A DNA stretch of 64,000 nucleotides. It comes from Tahibacter soli (GTDB lineage Bacteria > Pseudomonadota > Gammaproteobacteria > Xanthomonadales > Rhodanobacteraceae). The notes under the pieces are model-generated. The model was not told the DNA's origin. It did not search any database and worked only from the letters and a program-made list of their open reading frames with translations. Shown one piece after another: positions 27,026-64,000 of this stretch. The stretch is taken from the NCBI RefSeq assembly GCF_025717065.2, contig NZ_JAOVZO020000023.1, forward strand, positions 372,001 to 436,000. The letters are read 5' to 3'. The translations under genes were made by a program, and so were the position numbers. Position 1 is the stretch's first letter; every line of letters begins with the position of its first letter.

Positions 27026-27958
27026 TCAGTCGAGCTCGTCCGCTTCGGCGGAGAGCCGCGCGAACGCCGTGCGCAGCCGCGGGGCCGCGAAGTCGACGAA
27101 TGCGCGAACCTTCGGCACGGCCAGCCGGCCCTGCGGCATGACGAGATGCACGGGGAGCGGCGGCGGCTCGGCGTCGCGCAGCACGACCGCGAGCGATCCG
27201 TCGCGGACGCGCTCGGCGACGTGATAGCTGTACAGGCGCGTCACGCCGGTGCCGTCGACCGCCGAGGCGAGCGCCGCGCGAACGCTGTTGACCACGAGCC
27301 GCGCGCGAAAATGCACCGTGCGCGGCACCGTGCCGCCCGGCAACGGCGGAAAGATCCAGGTGTCGTGGCCGAAATGCGTCGTCGTGACGATGCGGTGCGC
27401 CGCGAGGTCGGCCGGTTCTACGATCGGCGGGCTGCCGGCGAGATAGCGCGGCGATGCCGCGACGACGCGCCGCACGTCGCCGCCCACGCGCACGGCGACG
27501 AGCGACGAGTCGGGCAGTTGCGCCACGCGCAGCGCGACGTCGAAGCCCTCCTCGACCAGGTTGGCGTGGCGGTCGAGCAGCACGAGGTTGGCCGACACCG
27601 CGGGAAACGCTTCGAGATACGCATCGACGATCGGACGCAGGATTTCCTCGCCGCTGATCGGCGGCGCGCAGATCGTCAATGTTCCTCGCGGCGCGACGCG
27701 TGCGTTCGCGATCGACAGGTCGGCTTCCTCCAGGTCGGTCAGCACGCGCCGGCACGCGGCGGCATAGCGTTCGCCGACTTCGCTCAGCCGCAGCGTGCGC
27801 GTCGTGCGATGCAGCAGTTCCGCGCCGACGTGGTGCTCGAGAAACGCGATCGCGCGGCTCACGGCCGCGGGCGAACGGCCAAGCTTTCGTCCGGCCGCGG
27901 CGAGGCTGCCCTCGTCCAGCGCGGCGACGAACACTTTCATCGCTTCGATTCGGTCCAT
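27026..27958 (-). CDS. LysR-family transcriptional regulator
   Basis: 310 residues. The N-terminal helix-turn-helix (MKVFVAALDEGSLAAAGRKL, then SPAAVSRAIAFLE) and the effector domain (FDVALRVAQLPDSS, SSLVAVRVGG) are typical of the CrgA/DhcR-like subgroup. It converges on the tautomerase gene with 15 bases between stops, and lies downstream of the diguanylate cyclase gene on the same strand (28 bases), so it could be read from that promoter. In similar clusters such regulators control neighbouring SDR genes, but that is inference here. Confidence 0.93.
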   Translation of the reverse strand: MDRIEAMKVFVAALDEGSLAAAGRKLGRSPAAVSRAIAFLEHHVGAELLHRTTRTLRLSEVGERYAAACRRVLTDLEEADLSIANARVAPRGTLTICAPPISGEEILRPIVDAYLEAFPAVSANLVLLDRHANLVEEGFDVALRVAQLPDSSLVAVRVGGDVRRVVAASPRYLAGSPPIVEPADLAAHRIVTTTHFGHDTWIFPPLPGGTVPRTVHFRARLVVNSVRAALASAVDGTGVTRLYSYHVAERVRDGSLAVVLRDAEPPPLPVHLVMPQGRLAVPKVRAFVDFAAPRLRTAFARLSAEADELD

Positions 27959-27986
27959 TGCGGGCTTCCGGCGAAGTGTTCGTTTG

Positions 27987-29666
27987 TCAGTCGGAGACGA
28001 TGCGGTTGCGCCCCTGCTGTTTCGCGTTGTAAAGCGCGGCGTCGGCGCGGCGCAGCAGTTCGGCCGCCTCGCGCGAACTCTCGGGGAACGTGGCGACGCC
28101 GATCGAGGCGGTCACGGCGCCGAGCTTTTCGCGGCGATGGTAGACGTCCAGCGTCTCGACGGCGCCCCGGATCTGTTCGGCGCGCGCGCGTGCGCGCTCG
28201 GCGTCGACTTCCGGCAGGATCATCGTGAATTCCTCGCCGCCGTAGCGGCACGCGATGTCTTCGGCGCGGCAATGCGCCTGCAGCAGGCGACCCGCGTGCG
28301 TCAGCAGCGCATCGCCGCCGTCGTGACCGTGGGTGTCGTTGAACCGCTTGAAGTGATCGAGATCGATCATGAGCACCGACAGCGCCTTGCCGACGCGGTC
28401 GCAGCGCGCGAGTTCGCGCGTCAGCGACTCTTCGAGATAGCGGCGGTTGTACAGGCCGGTCAGCGGATCGCGGATCGACTGCGTGCGCAGCGAATCCTGC
28501 AGACGCAGGTTCGACAGCGCGAGCGAAAGCTGTTCGACCGCGGCCACCATGACGTCGCGCTGCGACGCCGCCGGTGCGCGACCGCACGAAAAGTTCGCCA
28601 GCCCGAGTATTTCGCCGTGCGCCACGAGCGGTATGCAAATCGACCACGCGCTCGCGTCGTCGATCGCGCTCACGTGCGCGCAGCGTACGCCGTGCCCGAC
28701 GTCTTCGGACTCGAACGGCTGGCCGCGCCGCAGCGCCCAGCAGTCCTGCGGCGGAAACAACGCGGCGGTGGACGCCGCGGGACGTCCCCAGGTGCCGATG
28801 GATTCGGCGAGGTCCTGAGATGCGCGGATCAGGTACACCGCGCTGCCGCAGTCCGGCAGCAGGCGGTCGATCGCCTGGCGCGAGACGTCGATCGCCTCGC
28901 CGACGCTGCGGCAGCTCTGCAGCATGCCGGCATAGCGGCTGAGCTGTCGCGTGTGGTCTTCGCGCAGCGCGAGCTCGTGCACGCTCTTCGTCAGTTCGGC
29001 GTTGGCGCCGGCAGTCAGCGCTTCGGCGCGCCGGCGCTCGCGCACTTCGACCAGGAGACGCCGCGCGACGAGCCAGAACAGGATCAGCCCCACGCCGAGC
29101 CCGGCAACGGTCGACAGCTCGAGCGTGCGCGCGTTCGTTTCCGACAGCGTCACGCGCCGGCTCAACAGATCGCGCTCCTGCGCCGCCATCGTCTTGTGCA
29201 GCTCGCGAATCCGGCCCATGAGGTCGATGCCGGCACCGGCCGCGACCATCGAGCGCGCCTGATCGAAGCCGGACGTCTTGTAGGTCGTATAGGTTTCGAG
29301 CGACGCCTGCAGGCGCTTTTCGACGAGATCCTGAAGCTGCGTCGCGCGAGCGGCCTGCTCGGGATTGTCGGCGACGAGCCGCGCGACGTTCGCCGCGGCC
29401 GTGCGCGCGGCGGGCAGGTTGGCGAGGTATTCCTGTTCGAGCTCGACGCGGCCGGTCAGCAGAAAGCCGCGCTGGTCGGCCTCGACGTCCTTGACCGTCG
29501 CGTAGACGTGTTCGAGCGCGGTGATCACATCGTGCGTGTGCTCGACCCACGTGCTGCTCGACACGAACTGGCGCGCGCCGCGAATCACGAAGATGCCGAC
29601 CGACAGCAGCAGCGCGGCGGTCAGCAGCAATCCCGCCATCACGCGGTTGCGCAGGTTCCGGTTCAC
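27987..29666 (-). CDS. CHASE3-GAF-GGDEF diguanylate cyclase
   Basis: 559 residues. The first transmembrane helix (VMAGLLLTAALLLSVGIFVI) and a second near 215 (VAGLGVGLILFWLVA) flank a periplasmic CHASE3 sensor (DVEADQRGFLLTGRVELEQEYL-like). A GAF-like domain (about 265-385) and a GGDEF domain (about 395-555) follow. The active site is RYGGEEF, a functional variant, with RDPLTGLYNRRYLEE and DLDHFKRFNDTHGH present, so c-di-GMP synthesis is expected. I chose the GTG at 29666, which has GGAGA upstream and starts just before the first transmembrane helix; an earlier in-frame start would add 64 unlikely residues. Confidence 0.9.
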   Translation of the reverse strand: MNRNLRNRVMAGLLLTAALLLSVGIFVIRGARQFVSSSTWVEHTHDVITALEHVYATVKDVEADQRGFLLTGRVELEQEYLANLPAARTAAANVARLVADNPEQAARATQLQDLVEKRLQASLETYTTYKTSGFDQARSMVAAGAGIDLMGRIRELHKTMAAQERDLLSRRVTLSETNARTLELSTVAGLGVGLILFWLVARRLLVEVRERRRAEALTAGANAELTKSVHELALREDHTRQLSRYAGMLQSCRSVGEAIDVSRQAIDRLLPDCGSAVYLIRASQDLAESIGTWGRPAASTAALFPPQDCWALRRGQPFESEDVGHGVRCAHVSAIDDASAWSICIPLVAHGEILGLANFSCGRAPAASQRDVMVAAVEQLSLALSNLRLQDSLRTQSIRDPLTGLYNRRYLEESLTRELARCDRVGKALSVLMIDLDHFKRFNDTHGHDGGDALLTHAGRLLQAHCRAEDIACRYGGEEFTMILPEVDAERARARAEQIRGAVETLDVYHRREKLGAVTASIGVATFPESSREAAELLRRADAALYNAKQQGRNRIVSD

Positions 29667-29894
29667 TCGCGATTCTCCGTCATGACCCTCGCGGTATTGT
29701 TTTGGATTCGTGCCGCCGGCGGAATACGGCAGGCCCGTTTCACGGGTCGAGGGTATCAAGTACCTCGACCGGCGGGGCGGCCCGAAGAAGGGCTGGCGGT
29801 ACGCATATCGGCGAGTAGACATGCGGACCGACGCACGGTGTTGCGCCGCGCGCATCAATCCGTGGTCAAGGGCCGGTGTCGCGGGGCAGCGCTC

Positions 29895-31270
29895 TCAGCG
29901 GACCGCCAGCGTCCAAGCCGCGCCGATCGACGCCGTCGCCGCCAGCGTCCACGCCATGCCCCGGCGCAGAACGAACATGGCCATCAACGCGAACAGCACG
30001 AGGACGCCGGCGAACGGATCGAACGTCGTGATCTCGGGGATGTCCGCGTGCAGCCATCCCCAGCTGACGGCCGTCGTCCGGCGAAACACCGTGTGCAAGG
30101 CGAACCAGATGCCGAGGTTCATGATCACGCCGACGACTGCCGCCGTGACGGTCGACAGCGCGGCCTGCAGACCGCGATGGTGCCGCAGCGCTTCGATCCA
30201 CGGGGCACCGAGAAAATCCACAAAAAGCACGGCACGAACGTGACCCACACCGTGACGAAGGATCCGAGAACGCCGGCCGCCAGCGGCGACAGGCCGATCT
30301 GGTGCTGATAGGCGGCCTGGAACGCGACGAACTGCACGACGAGGATGAGCGGACCCGGCGTGGTCTCGGCCAGGCCCAGGCCGTCGAGCATCTGGCCGGG
30401 CGTCAACCAATGGAAATCTTCCACAACGCGCTGGGCCACGTAGGCCAGCACGGCATAGGCGCCGCCGAACGTCACCATCGCGGCCTGGCTGAAGAAGACG
30501 CTCTGCCGGGCAATCACCGCGTCTGCGCCGAGCCAGGCCGTCAGGCCGAGAACGGGCGCGATCCAGAGTATCGACGCGACCGCGACGACGACGCACGCAC
30601 GGCGCACCGACGGTTGCGTGTGCGTCAGTTCGCCGCGCGCCAGGGCCGCGTCGACGACGTGATCGGTATCCGGTCCGGCCCGGATCTCGGCAGGGATCGG
30701 AAACGCGGCGGGCGCGAGATGCCGGCCGACGACGCCGACGCAGGCCGCCGCCAGCACGATCGCCGGGAACGGGACGGCAAACGCGTAGATCGCGACGAAC
30801 GCCGCGACGGCGACCAGCACCATCGTGCGGTTCCGCAACGCGCGGCGTCCGATTCGCAAAACCGCTTCGACGACGATGGCGAGTACGGCCGCCTTGAGAC
30901 CGAAGAAGAGCGCCGCGATCAACGGAACGTCGCCCGCCGTCGCGTAGAGCACGCTCAACGACAGCATGACGAGGCAGCCGGGCACGATGAAGAACAGCCC
31001 GGCGGCGAGGCCGCCCGCGGTTCGATGCATCAGCCAGCCGATGTAGGTCGCCAGCTGCTGCGCTTCGGGTCCGGGCAGCAGCATGCAGTAGTTCAGTGCG
31101 TGCAGGAATCGCGACTCGCTGATCCAGCGACGCCGCTCGACGAGTTCCCGGTGCATCAGCGCGATCTGCCCGGCCGGGCCGCCGAAGCTCAGGCAGCCGA
31201 TGCGTGCCCAGACGAGGAGCGCGTCCCGGAAGCTCACGCTCGCCGGGACGGGGTTGGCTTGGTCGTTCAC
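29895..31270 (-). pseudogene. chrA: Chromate transporter ChrA, broken by a one-base frameshift
   Basis: A long two-domain CHR transporter. The N-terminal frame (from GTG 31270, GGGAG upstream) has the signature LSFGGPAGQIALMHRE, LLPGPEAQQLATYIGW and the second-domain VTFGGAYAVLAYV and TTPGPLILV. At about 30211 the frame shifts: FLWIF is followed in another frame by LGAPWIEALRHHRGLQAAL, the normal continuation, and two further transmembrane helices to a stop at 29895. One missing C restores a continuous protein of about 458 residues. Unrepaired, the first frame stops at 30125 after about 380 residues. A sequencing error or a genuine lesion are both possible; a programmed shift is unlikely because the nearby T-run (C TTT TTG) is a poor slippery site. 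Confidence 0.85.
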
Positions 31271-31440
31271 GGCAACGATTCTCCCGAGGCTTCGCGATCG
31301 CGCCCGGCCGCCGGCATTGTCGCATCGGCGTTCGGTATCGCGACCGTCCCGGCAGAGAAGTCGATCGAGAAACGAGGCCGGTCCTGCGCATGGGCGAACC
31401 CACCCCGAACCTCGCCGGCGTGCCGCTACTCGACGGCCCG

Positions 31441-58533
<27,093 letters not shown>

Positions 58534-58537
<4 letters not shown>

Positions 58538-61500
58538 AGTTCGATCTCTTCGAGGTCGGCCAGCTCACGATCGATCGCCGCGCTCAACGCGGCGACGGTG
58601 GGTATCTCGAACAGCGCGCGCAGCGGCAGGTCGATTTCGAACCGGCTCCTGATCCGCGCGATGACTTGCGTGCCCAGCAGCGAATGCCCGCCGAGCGCGA
58701 AGAAGTCGTCGAGGACGCCGACGCGCTCGCGCCTGAGCAGATCGGCCCAGATCGCGGCGACGGCGTGTTCGGTCGGCGTGCTCGCCGGCACATGGGCGGC
58801 GCCGCGCCAGTCGCCGTCGGGCAGCGGCAGCGCGCGCCGGTCGATCTTGCCGTTCGGCGTCAGCGGCAGCGCGTCGAGGAACACGTAGGCCGACGGCTGC
58901 ATGTAGTCGGGCAGGCGCGCCGACAGCCAGCCGCGCAGCGCGGCCGGTTCGGGACGGCGCTCGCGCACGGTCACGTAGGCGGCGAGGAAGCGACCGCGCA
59001 CGTCGTCCTCGCGCGCCATGACGACGGCGGCGCGAACGTCCGGATGTTCGCCGAGCAGCGCTTCGACGTGGCCGGGCTCGATACGAAAACCGCGCAGCTT
59101 CACCTGGGTGTCGGCGCGGCCGACGCATTCGACGTTGCCGTCGGGCAGGTACCGGCCGAGATCGCCGGTGCGGTACATGCGGTCGCCGGCGTCGCCCGTG
59201 AACGGATTGACGAGAAAACGCTCGCGCGTCAGCGCCGGATCGTCGAGATAGCCGCGCGCCAGGTGATGGCTGCGGATGTGGATTTCGCCAAGCTCGCCGA
59301 CGCCCGCGCGGCGGCCCGCGGCGTTGAGCACGACGAGCTGCACGCCCGGCATGCCGCGGCCGAGCGGTACGACCTGACGCAGACGCTGCGCGGCCGATTC
59401 GCGGTCGAGGTCGTAGTAGCTCAGCGCGCGCTGCGTTTCCGTCGCGCCGTACGTGTTGACGATCTGCGCGTCGGGCGCGTGCGACTGCAGACGCACGACG
59501 TCGCGCCGCGTCAGCACGTCGCCGATCAGGAACGCGTGGCGCAGCGCCGGCAGCCGCATCGATTCCGGCGCGTCGCACAGCACCTGCGTTATCGCGGGCG
59601 TGAGATGCGACACCGTCACGCCGCTCTCGATCATCCACTGCGCGAGACGGCCCGGCACGATCGTGTCGGGCGCCGGCACGTGCAGGCTCGCGCCGAGGTA
59701 CAGCGCGTTGAAGATGTCGCGCTGCAGCGGATCGTGCGCGAGACCCGAGAGCAGCGAGAAGCGATCGTCGGCACGCAGATCGAAGTGCTCGCGCAGCCAC
59801 GGATAGAACCGCGTCAGCGGCCCGTGCCGGCTCTGCACGGCCTTGGGCTTGCCGGTGGACCCCGACGTGAACGCGATGAGCGCGATGTCGTCGGCGCCGA
59901 TAGCCACCGGCCGTGCGCGCCGGCCGTCGAATCGCTGCAGTTCGGCGCTGCCGTCGATGTCGCGCAGGTCGAGACAGGCCGTGCCCGGCGCGACGACGTC
60001 GCGCGGATCGGCGGCGGATGCATCGGCGATCTGCAGCCACGCGGCGGCGGGCGCGACTTCGAGGCACGCGCGCAGATGCCCGGCCGGATACGCCGGGTCG
60101 AGGATCATGAATGCCGCGCCCGTCTTGAGGACGCCGAGTATCGCCGCGACCAGCGTCGCGTTGCGCTGCGCGTGGATCGCGACCACCGCACCGGGCGTCA
60201 CGTCGCGATCCTGCAGCCAGCATGCGATGCGCTCGGACGCGGCGTCGAGTTCGCGATAACTCCAGCGACGCTCGTGCGATACCACGGCCGGCGCGTCGGG
60301 CGTCGCCGCGCAGCGCTCGGCGAACAGCTGCGGCACGGAGCCGACGAAGTCGCGATCGAGCGCGATCGACGGATCGGGCAGCACTGACGCTGCGTGCGCG
60401 GTCAGGAGGCCGTAGTCGTCGATCGTGCGATCGGGCGCCGCAACGATCTGTTCGAGCAGGTGTTCGTACTGGCGCAGCAGCTCCTGCATGCGGGCGGCGT
60501 CGAACAAGGCGCTGTTGTACACAAGGTGCAATTTCAGCCCCGCCGCCGTCTGCTCGGCATAGACCGTCAGGTCGAACTTCGCGTCGAACTGCGCGCCGTC
60601 CATCAGCGCGACGTCCAGTTCCTCGGCGCGGTACGCGAGCTCGGGCAGGTCGAGCATGTTGAAGAACACCTGGAACAGCGGATTGCGGCTCAGGTCGCGC
60701 TTGAGCGGCAGCGCATCGACGATGCGCTCGAACGGCACGTCGCTGTTGGAATAGGCGTCGAGCGCGGTCTGCCGCGTGCGCGCGAGCAGCTCGCGGAACG
60801 TCGGCCGGCCCGAAAGATCGGCGCGCAGCACGAGGTTGCCGAGAAACAGGCCGATCAGGTTCTCGAGCTCCTCGCGATGGCGGTTGACCACGGGCGTTCC
60901 GATCAGCAGATCGGTCTCGCCGCTGTAGCGCGACAGCAGCAGTGCGAACGCCGACACGAGCGTCATGAACACGCTGGCGCCCGCCTCGTGACCGAGCTTC
61001 GCCACGCGCTGCGAGAGCGCCGTGTCGATCGTGCGCGTTTCCGAACCGCTGTCGAATCGCTGCACGGCCGGGCGCGGCCGGTCGGTCGGCAGGTTCGTCA
61101 GTTCCGGCGCGCCGGCGAGCTGCCGCGTCCAGTAGGCGAGCTGCGCGTCGAGCCGCTCGGCTTCGAGCGTCTCGCGCTGCCAGTGCGCGTAGTCGGCGTA
61201 CTGCAGCGCCGGCGGCGGCAGCGGCGACGGCCGCGACTGCCGCAGCGCGTCGTACAGCGCCAGCCATTCGCCGACGAGGATGCGCATCGACCAGCCGTCG
61301 CAGACGATGTGGTGCACGTTGACGAGCAGCACGTGCTCGCCGGCGTCGAGGCGCAGGAGTTTTGCGATCAGCAATGGGCCTGCGGCGAGATCGAACACGT
61401 GATCGGCGTGCGCGCGCTCGTGCGCGGCGACCTGCGACGGGGCGAGGTCGACGACGTCGATCGGCACGTCGAGGCTCGGCGCCACCTGCACGCGAACCTC

Positions 61501-64000
61501 GCCGTCTTCCGCGACGAAGCGGCTGCGCAGCACTTCGTGTCGCGCGACGAGCGCCTGCAGGGCCGCGCGGAACGCGTCGACGTCGAGGCGGCCGGCGAGG
61601 CGCAGGCTCACCGGCATGTTGTACGTCGTGCTGTCGCCTTCCATCGCCTGCACGAACCACAGTCGCTGCTGGGCGAACGACAGCGGCAGCGGCCGGCTGC
61701 GGTCGGCGACGACGATGGTGCCACCGGCGACGACGCCTGCCGCCGGTACGCGCCGGGCGAGCTGCGCGACCGTCGGCGCCTCGAACAGCGCGCGCAGCGG
61801 CAGCGCGACGCCCAGGCGCGACTGGATGCGGCTCGACGCCTGGATCGCGAGCAGCGAATGGCCGCCGAGTTCGAAGAAGTTGTCGTCGCGTCCGATCTGC
61901 GGCACGCCGAGCAGGGCCTGCCAGATCCGCGCGATCTCGCGCTCCGTCGTGCCGACCGGCTCCGCGTAGGCGCGCGTGACGACCGCGTCGAGGTCCGGCG
62001 CCGGCAGCGCCTTGCGATCGAGCTTGCCGTTGGCGGTCAGCGGCCACGCGTCGAGCGCGACGAACGCGCCGGGCACCATGTATTCGGGCAGGGTTTCGGC
62101 GAGCGCGGCGCGCAGATCGGCGACCGATGGCGCGGGCTGTGCCGGTATCACGTACGCGACGAGCTGCTTGCCGCCGGCCGCGTCGTCGCGCGCGACGACC
62201 ACCGCTTCGCGCACGCCGAGCAGCGCGGCGAGCCGCGATTCGATCTCGCCCGGCTCGATGCGAAAACCGCGCACTTTCACCTGGAAATCGTTGCGGCCGA
62301 GGTATTCGAGCGTGCCGTTGGGCAGCCAGCGCCCGAGATCGCCGGTCCGGTACAGCCGCGCGTCTGCGTGCGTCGAGAACGGGTCTGGCGCGAAGCGTTC
62401 GGCCGTCAGTTCCGGCCGATGGAGATAGCCGCGCGCGACGTTCGCGCCGCCGATATGGATTTCGCCGGCGACGCCGATCGGCACCGGCTGCCCGTGCGCG
62501 TCGAGCACGTACAACCGCGTGTTGGCGATCGGCCGGCCCATCGGCACCTTGCCGTCGTGCAGCGACGCGTCGCACCGCCAGAACGTGACGTGCACGGCGG
62601 CTTCGGTCGGGCCGTAGAGATTGTGCAGCTCGACGTGCGGCAGCAGGCGATGAAACTGTTCCTGCAGCGACGGCGGCAGCGCCTCGCCGATGCACAGCAC
62701 GCGGCGCAGGCTCGCGCACCGCGCTAGATCGGCGTGATCGAGGAAGATCTGCAGCATCGACGGCACGAAGTGCAGCAGCGTAATTTTTTCGTCGCCGACG
62801 ATATCGCCGAGATAGCGCGGGTCCTGGTGGCCGTCCGGACGCGCGATCACGAGGCGCGCGCCGCTCGTCAGCGTCACGAAGAATTCCCACACCGAGACGT
62901 CGAAGCTGAAAGGCGTCTTCTGCAGTACGTGCTCGCTCGCGTCGAGCCGGTACTCGCCGCGGTTCCAATGCAGAAAATTCAGCACGCCGTCGTGCTGGTT
63001 CATCACGCCCTTGGGCCGGCCGGTCGAGCCGGAGGTGTAGATCACGTAGGCGAGGTTTCCGGCATGCAATCCGAGCGCGCGCGGATCGGGATCGTCGTCG
63101 CGCTGTCGCGCGAGCAGCGAGACGGTGTCGGGTGCATCGAGCACGAGCGTCGCGGCGGCGCCGTCGAGTTCGCGCAGGCGGGCATGCAGCGACTGCTGCG
63201 TCAGCACCGCGACCGGCGCGCTGTCGCCGAGCATGTACGCAAGCCGGTCGGACGGGTAGGCCGGGTCCAGCGGCACGTAGGCGCCGCCGGCCTTGAGTAC
63301 GCCGAGCAGGCCCGCGACCATGTCCATGCCGCGTTCGAGGCACAGCGCGACGCGATCGTCGGGACGGATGCCGAGGTCGATCAGCCGGTGGGCAAGCCGG
63401 TTCGCGCGCCGGTTCAGCGCGTCGTACGTGAGCGATTCGCCGTCGAAGACGAGCGCGACGGCATCCGGCGTCGCGGCGGCCTGCGCTTCGAACAGTTCAT
63501 GGACCAGCGCGCCTTCCGGATAGTCGACGGCGGTGTCGTTGAAATCGATCAGCAGCTTTCTCTGCTCGTCGCCGGTGAGCAGCGGCAGCCGGTCGACGCT
63601 TTCCGCGTCCTGGTCGACCATGGCGGCCAGCAGCGTGTTGAAGTGGCCGGCATAGCGGGCCGCGGTCGCGGCGTCGAAGAGGTCGGTCGCGTATTCGAGG
63701 TATCCGTCCAGCGACTCGCCGCCGTCGGCGAGAAACAGCGACAGGTCGAACGGCGTGGTGCCGCGGTCGATTTCCGTCGCGGTCGCCGACAGGCCGTGCC
63801 ACGCCGACGCGCCGGTGCCGGGCGTGTTGTCGAGCGTCAGCATGGCCTGGAAGATCGGGCTGTAGCGCAGATCGCGGACCGGGTTCAGCGCCTCGACTAA
63901 GCGCTCGAACGGCAGGTCCTGATGCGCGTACGCGGACAGCGTCGTGGCCTTGATCTGCGCCAGGAGCTGCGCCACGGTCGTGTCGGGATCGAGCCGCACG
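58534..64000 (-). CDS. Nonribosomal peptide synthetase, C-terminal two modules (5' end outside window)
   Basis: The visible part reads: second half of a C domain, A-T, then C-A-T, stop at 58534. The first A domain (about 63510-62010) has pocket DVWHLILVH, close to the Ser code DVWHLSLID but altered at two positions. C2 (about 61680-60450) is LCL-type (HHIVCDGWS). The second A domain (about 60330-58840) is of the LYS2 alpha-aminoadipate reductase type: SGLAHDPLQRDIF, FLIGDVLTRRD, and NTYGATETQRA, giving DPRHFITRA against DPRHFVMRA of yeast Lys2. Carrier sites (GGHSL) lie near 61855 and 58680. The acidic C-terminus (RELADLEEIEL) may dock with the TubC domain of the next protein. The promoter is beyond the window. 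Confidence 0.93.

Noticed and set aside
30205-30230. Programmed -1 frameshifting in the chromate transporter gene.
   Set aside because: The T-run gives C TTT TTG, a poor slippery heptamer, and shifting there would replace the conserved WIF before LGAP; a simple missing base fits better.

Overview
The window is very GC-rich, densely coded bacterial DNA. Several traits fit a gammaproteobacterium of the Xanthomonadales (Lysobacteraceae/Rhodanobacteraceae): a TIGR02999-type ECF sigma factor directly followed by a transmembrane Ser/Thr kinase with TPRs, a HAF-repeat secreted protein ending in an IFANGFE tail, palindromic repeats of the GTCATACCGGC type, and an interspersed ~280-bp repeat. This placement is inference; no rRNA or tRNA gene is present to test it.

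The left 31 kb is accessory and housekeeping sequence. It holds: a gene tail and terminator; a GcvA-like LysR regulator divergent from a PhzF-family gene; a second LysR; a block of short repeats; two metallo-beta-lactamase-fold hydrolases overlapping by ATGA; a secreted M19 dipeptidase; the sigma factor/kinase pair; a small membrane protein; a secreted protein with two CxxCH haem motifs and a von Willebrand D domain; a TonB-dependent siderophore receptor behind a likely Fur box; a 1.3-kb repeat-rich stretch; a PaoABC-type molybdenum aldehyde oxidoreductase operon; a NYN/OST-HTH protein; the HAF-repeat protein; a CadC-like regulator with TPRs; an SDR/tautomerase pair; a third LysR; a CHASE3-GAF-GGDEF diguanylate cyclase; and a chromate transporter gene broken by a one-base frameshift.

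The right half (31441-64000, minus strand) is one nonribosomal peptide synthetase operon of three genes, each overlapping the next, whose 5' end lies beyond the window. Gene 1 (partial) shows C(partial)-A-T-C-A-T. Gene 2 (5480 aa) starts with a TubC-type docking domain and has five modules, the last three opened by dual epimerisation/condensation domains. Gene 3 (3553 aa) has three modules, two opened by dual E/C domains, and a terminal thioesterase. Pocket residues read by eye give, in assembly order: Ser-like (altered), Lys2/aminoadipate-like, X1, X2, Pro, Thr, Pro-like, X3, Thr, Ser, release. Dual E/C placement predicts D-configuration at X2, the first Pro, both Thr and X3.

The most interesting points are a Lys2-type adenylation domain inside a peptide assembly line, a terminal thioesterase whose nucleophile position is Cys (GHCVG), and two internal duplications (about 3.9 kb and 1.9 kb) that both break at or just after the A3 motif of an adenylation domain. 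Together they look like a record of module and subdomain exchange. I do not recognise a known peptide with this order, so the product may be undescribed.
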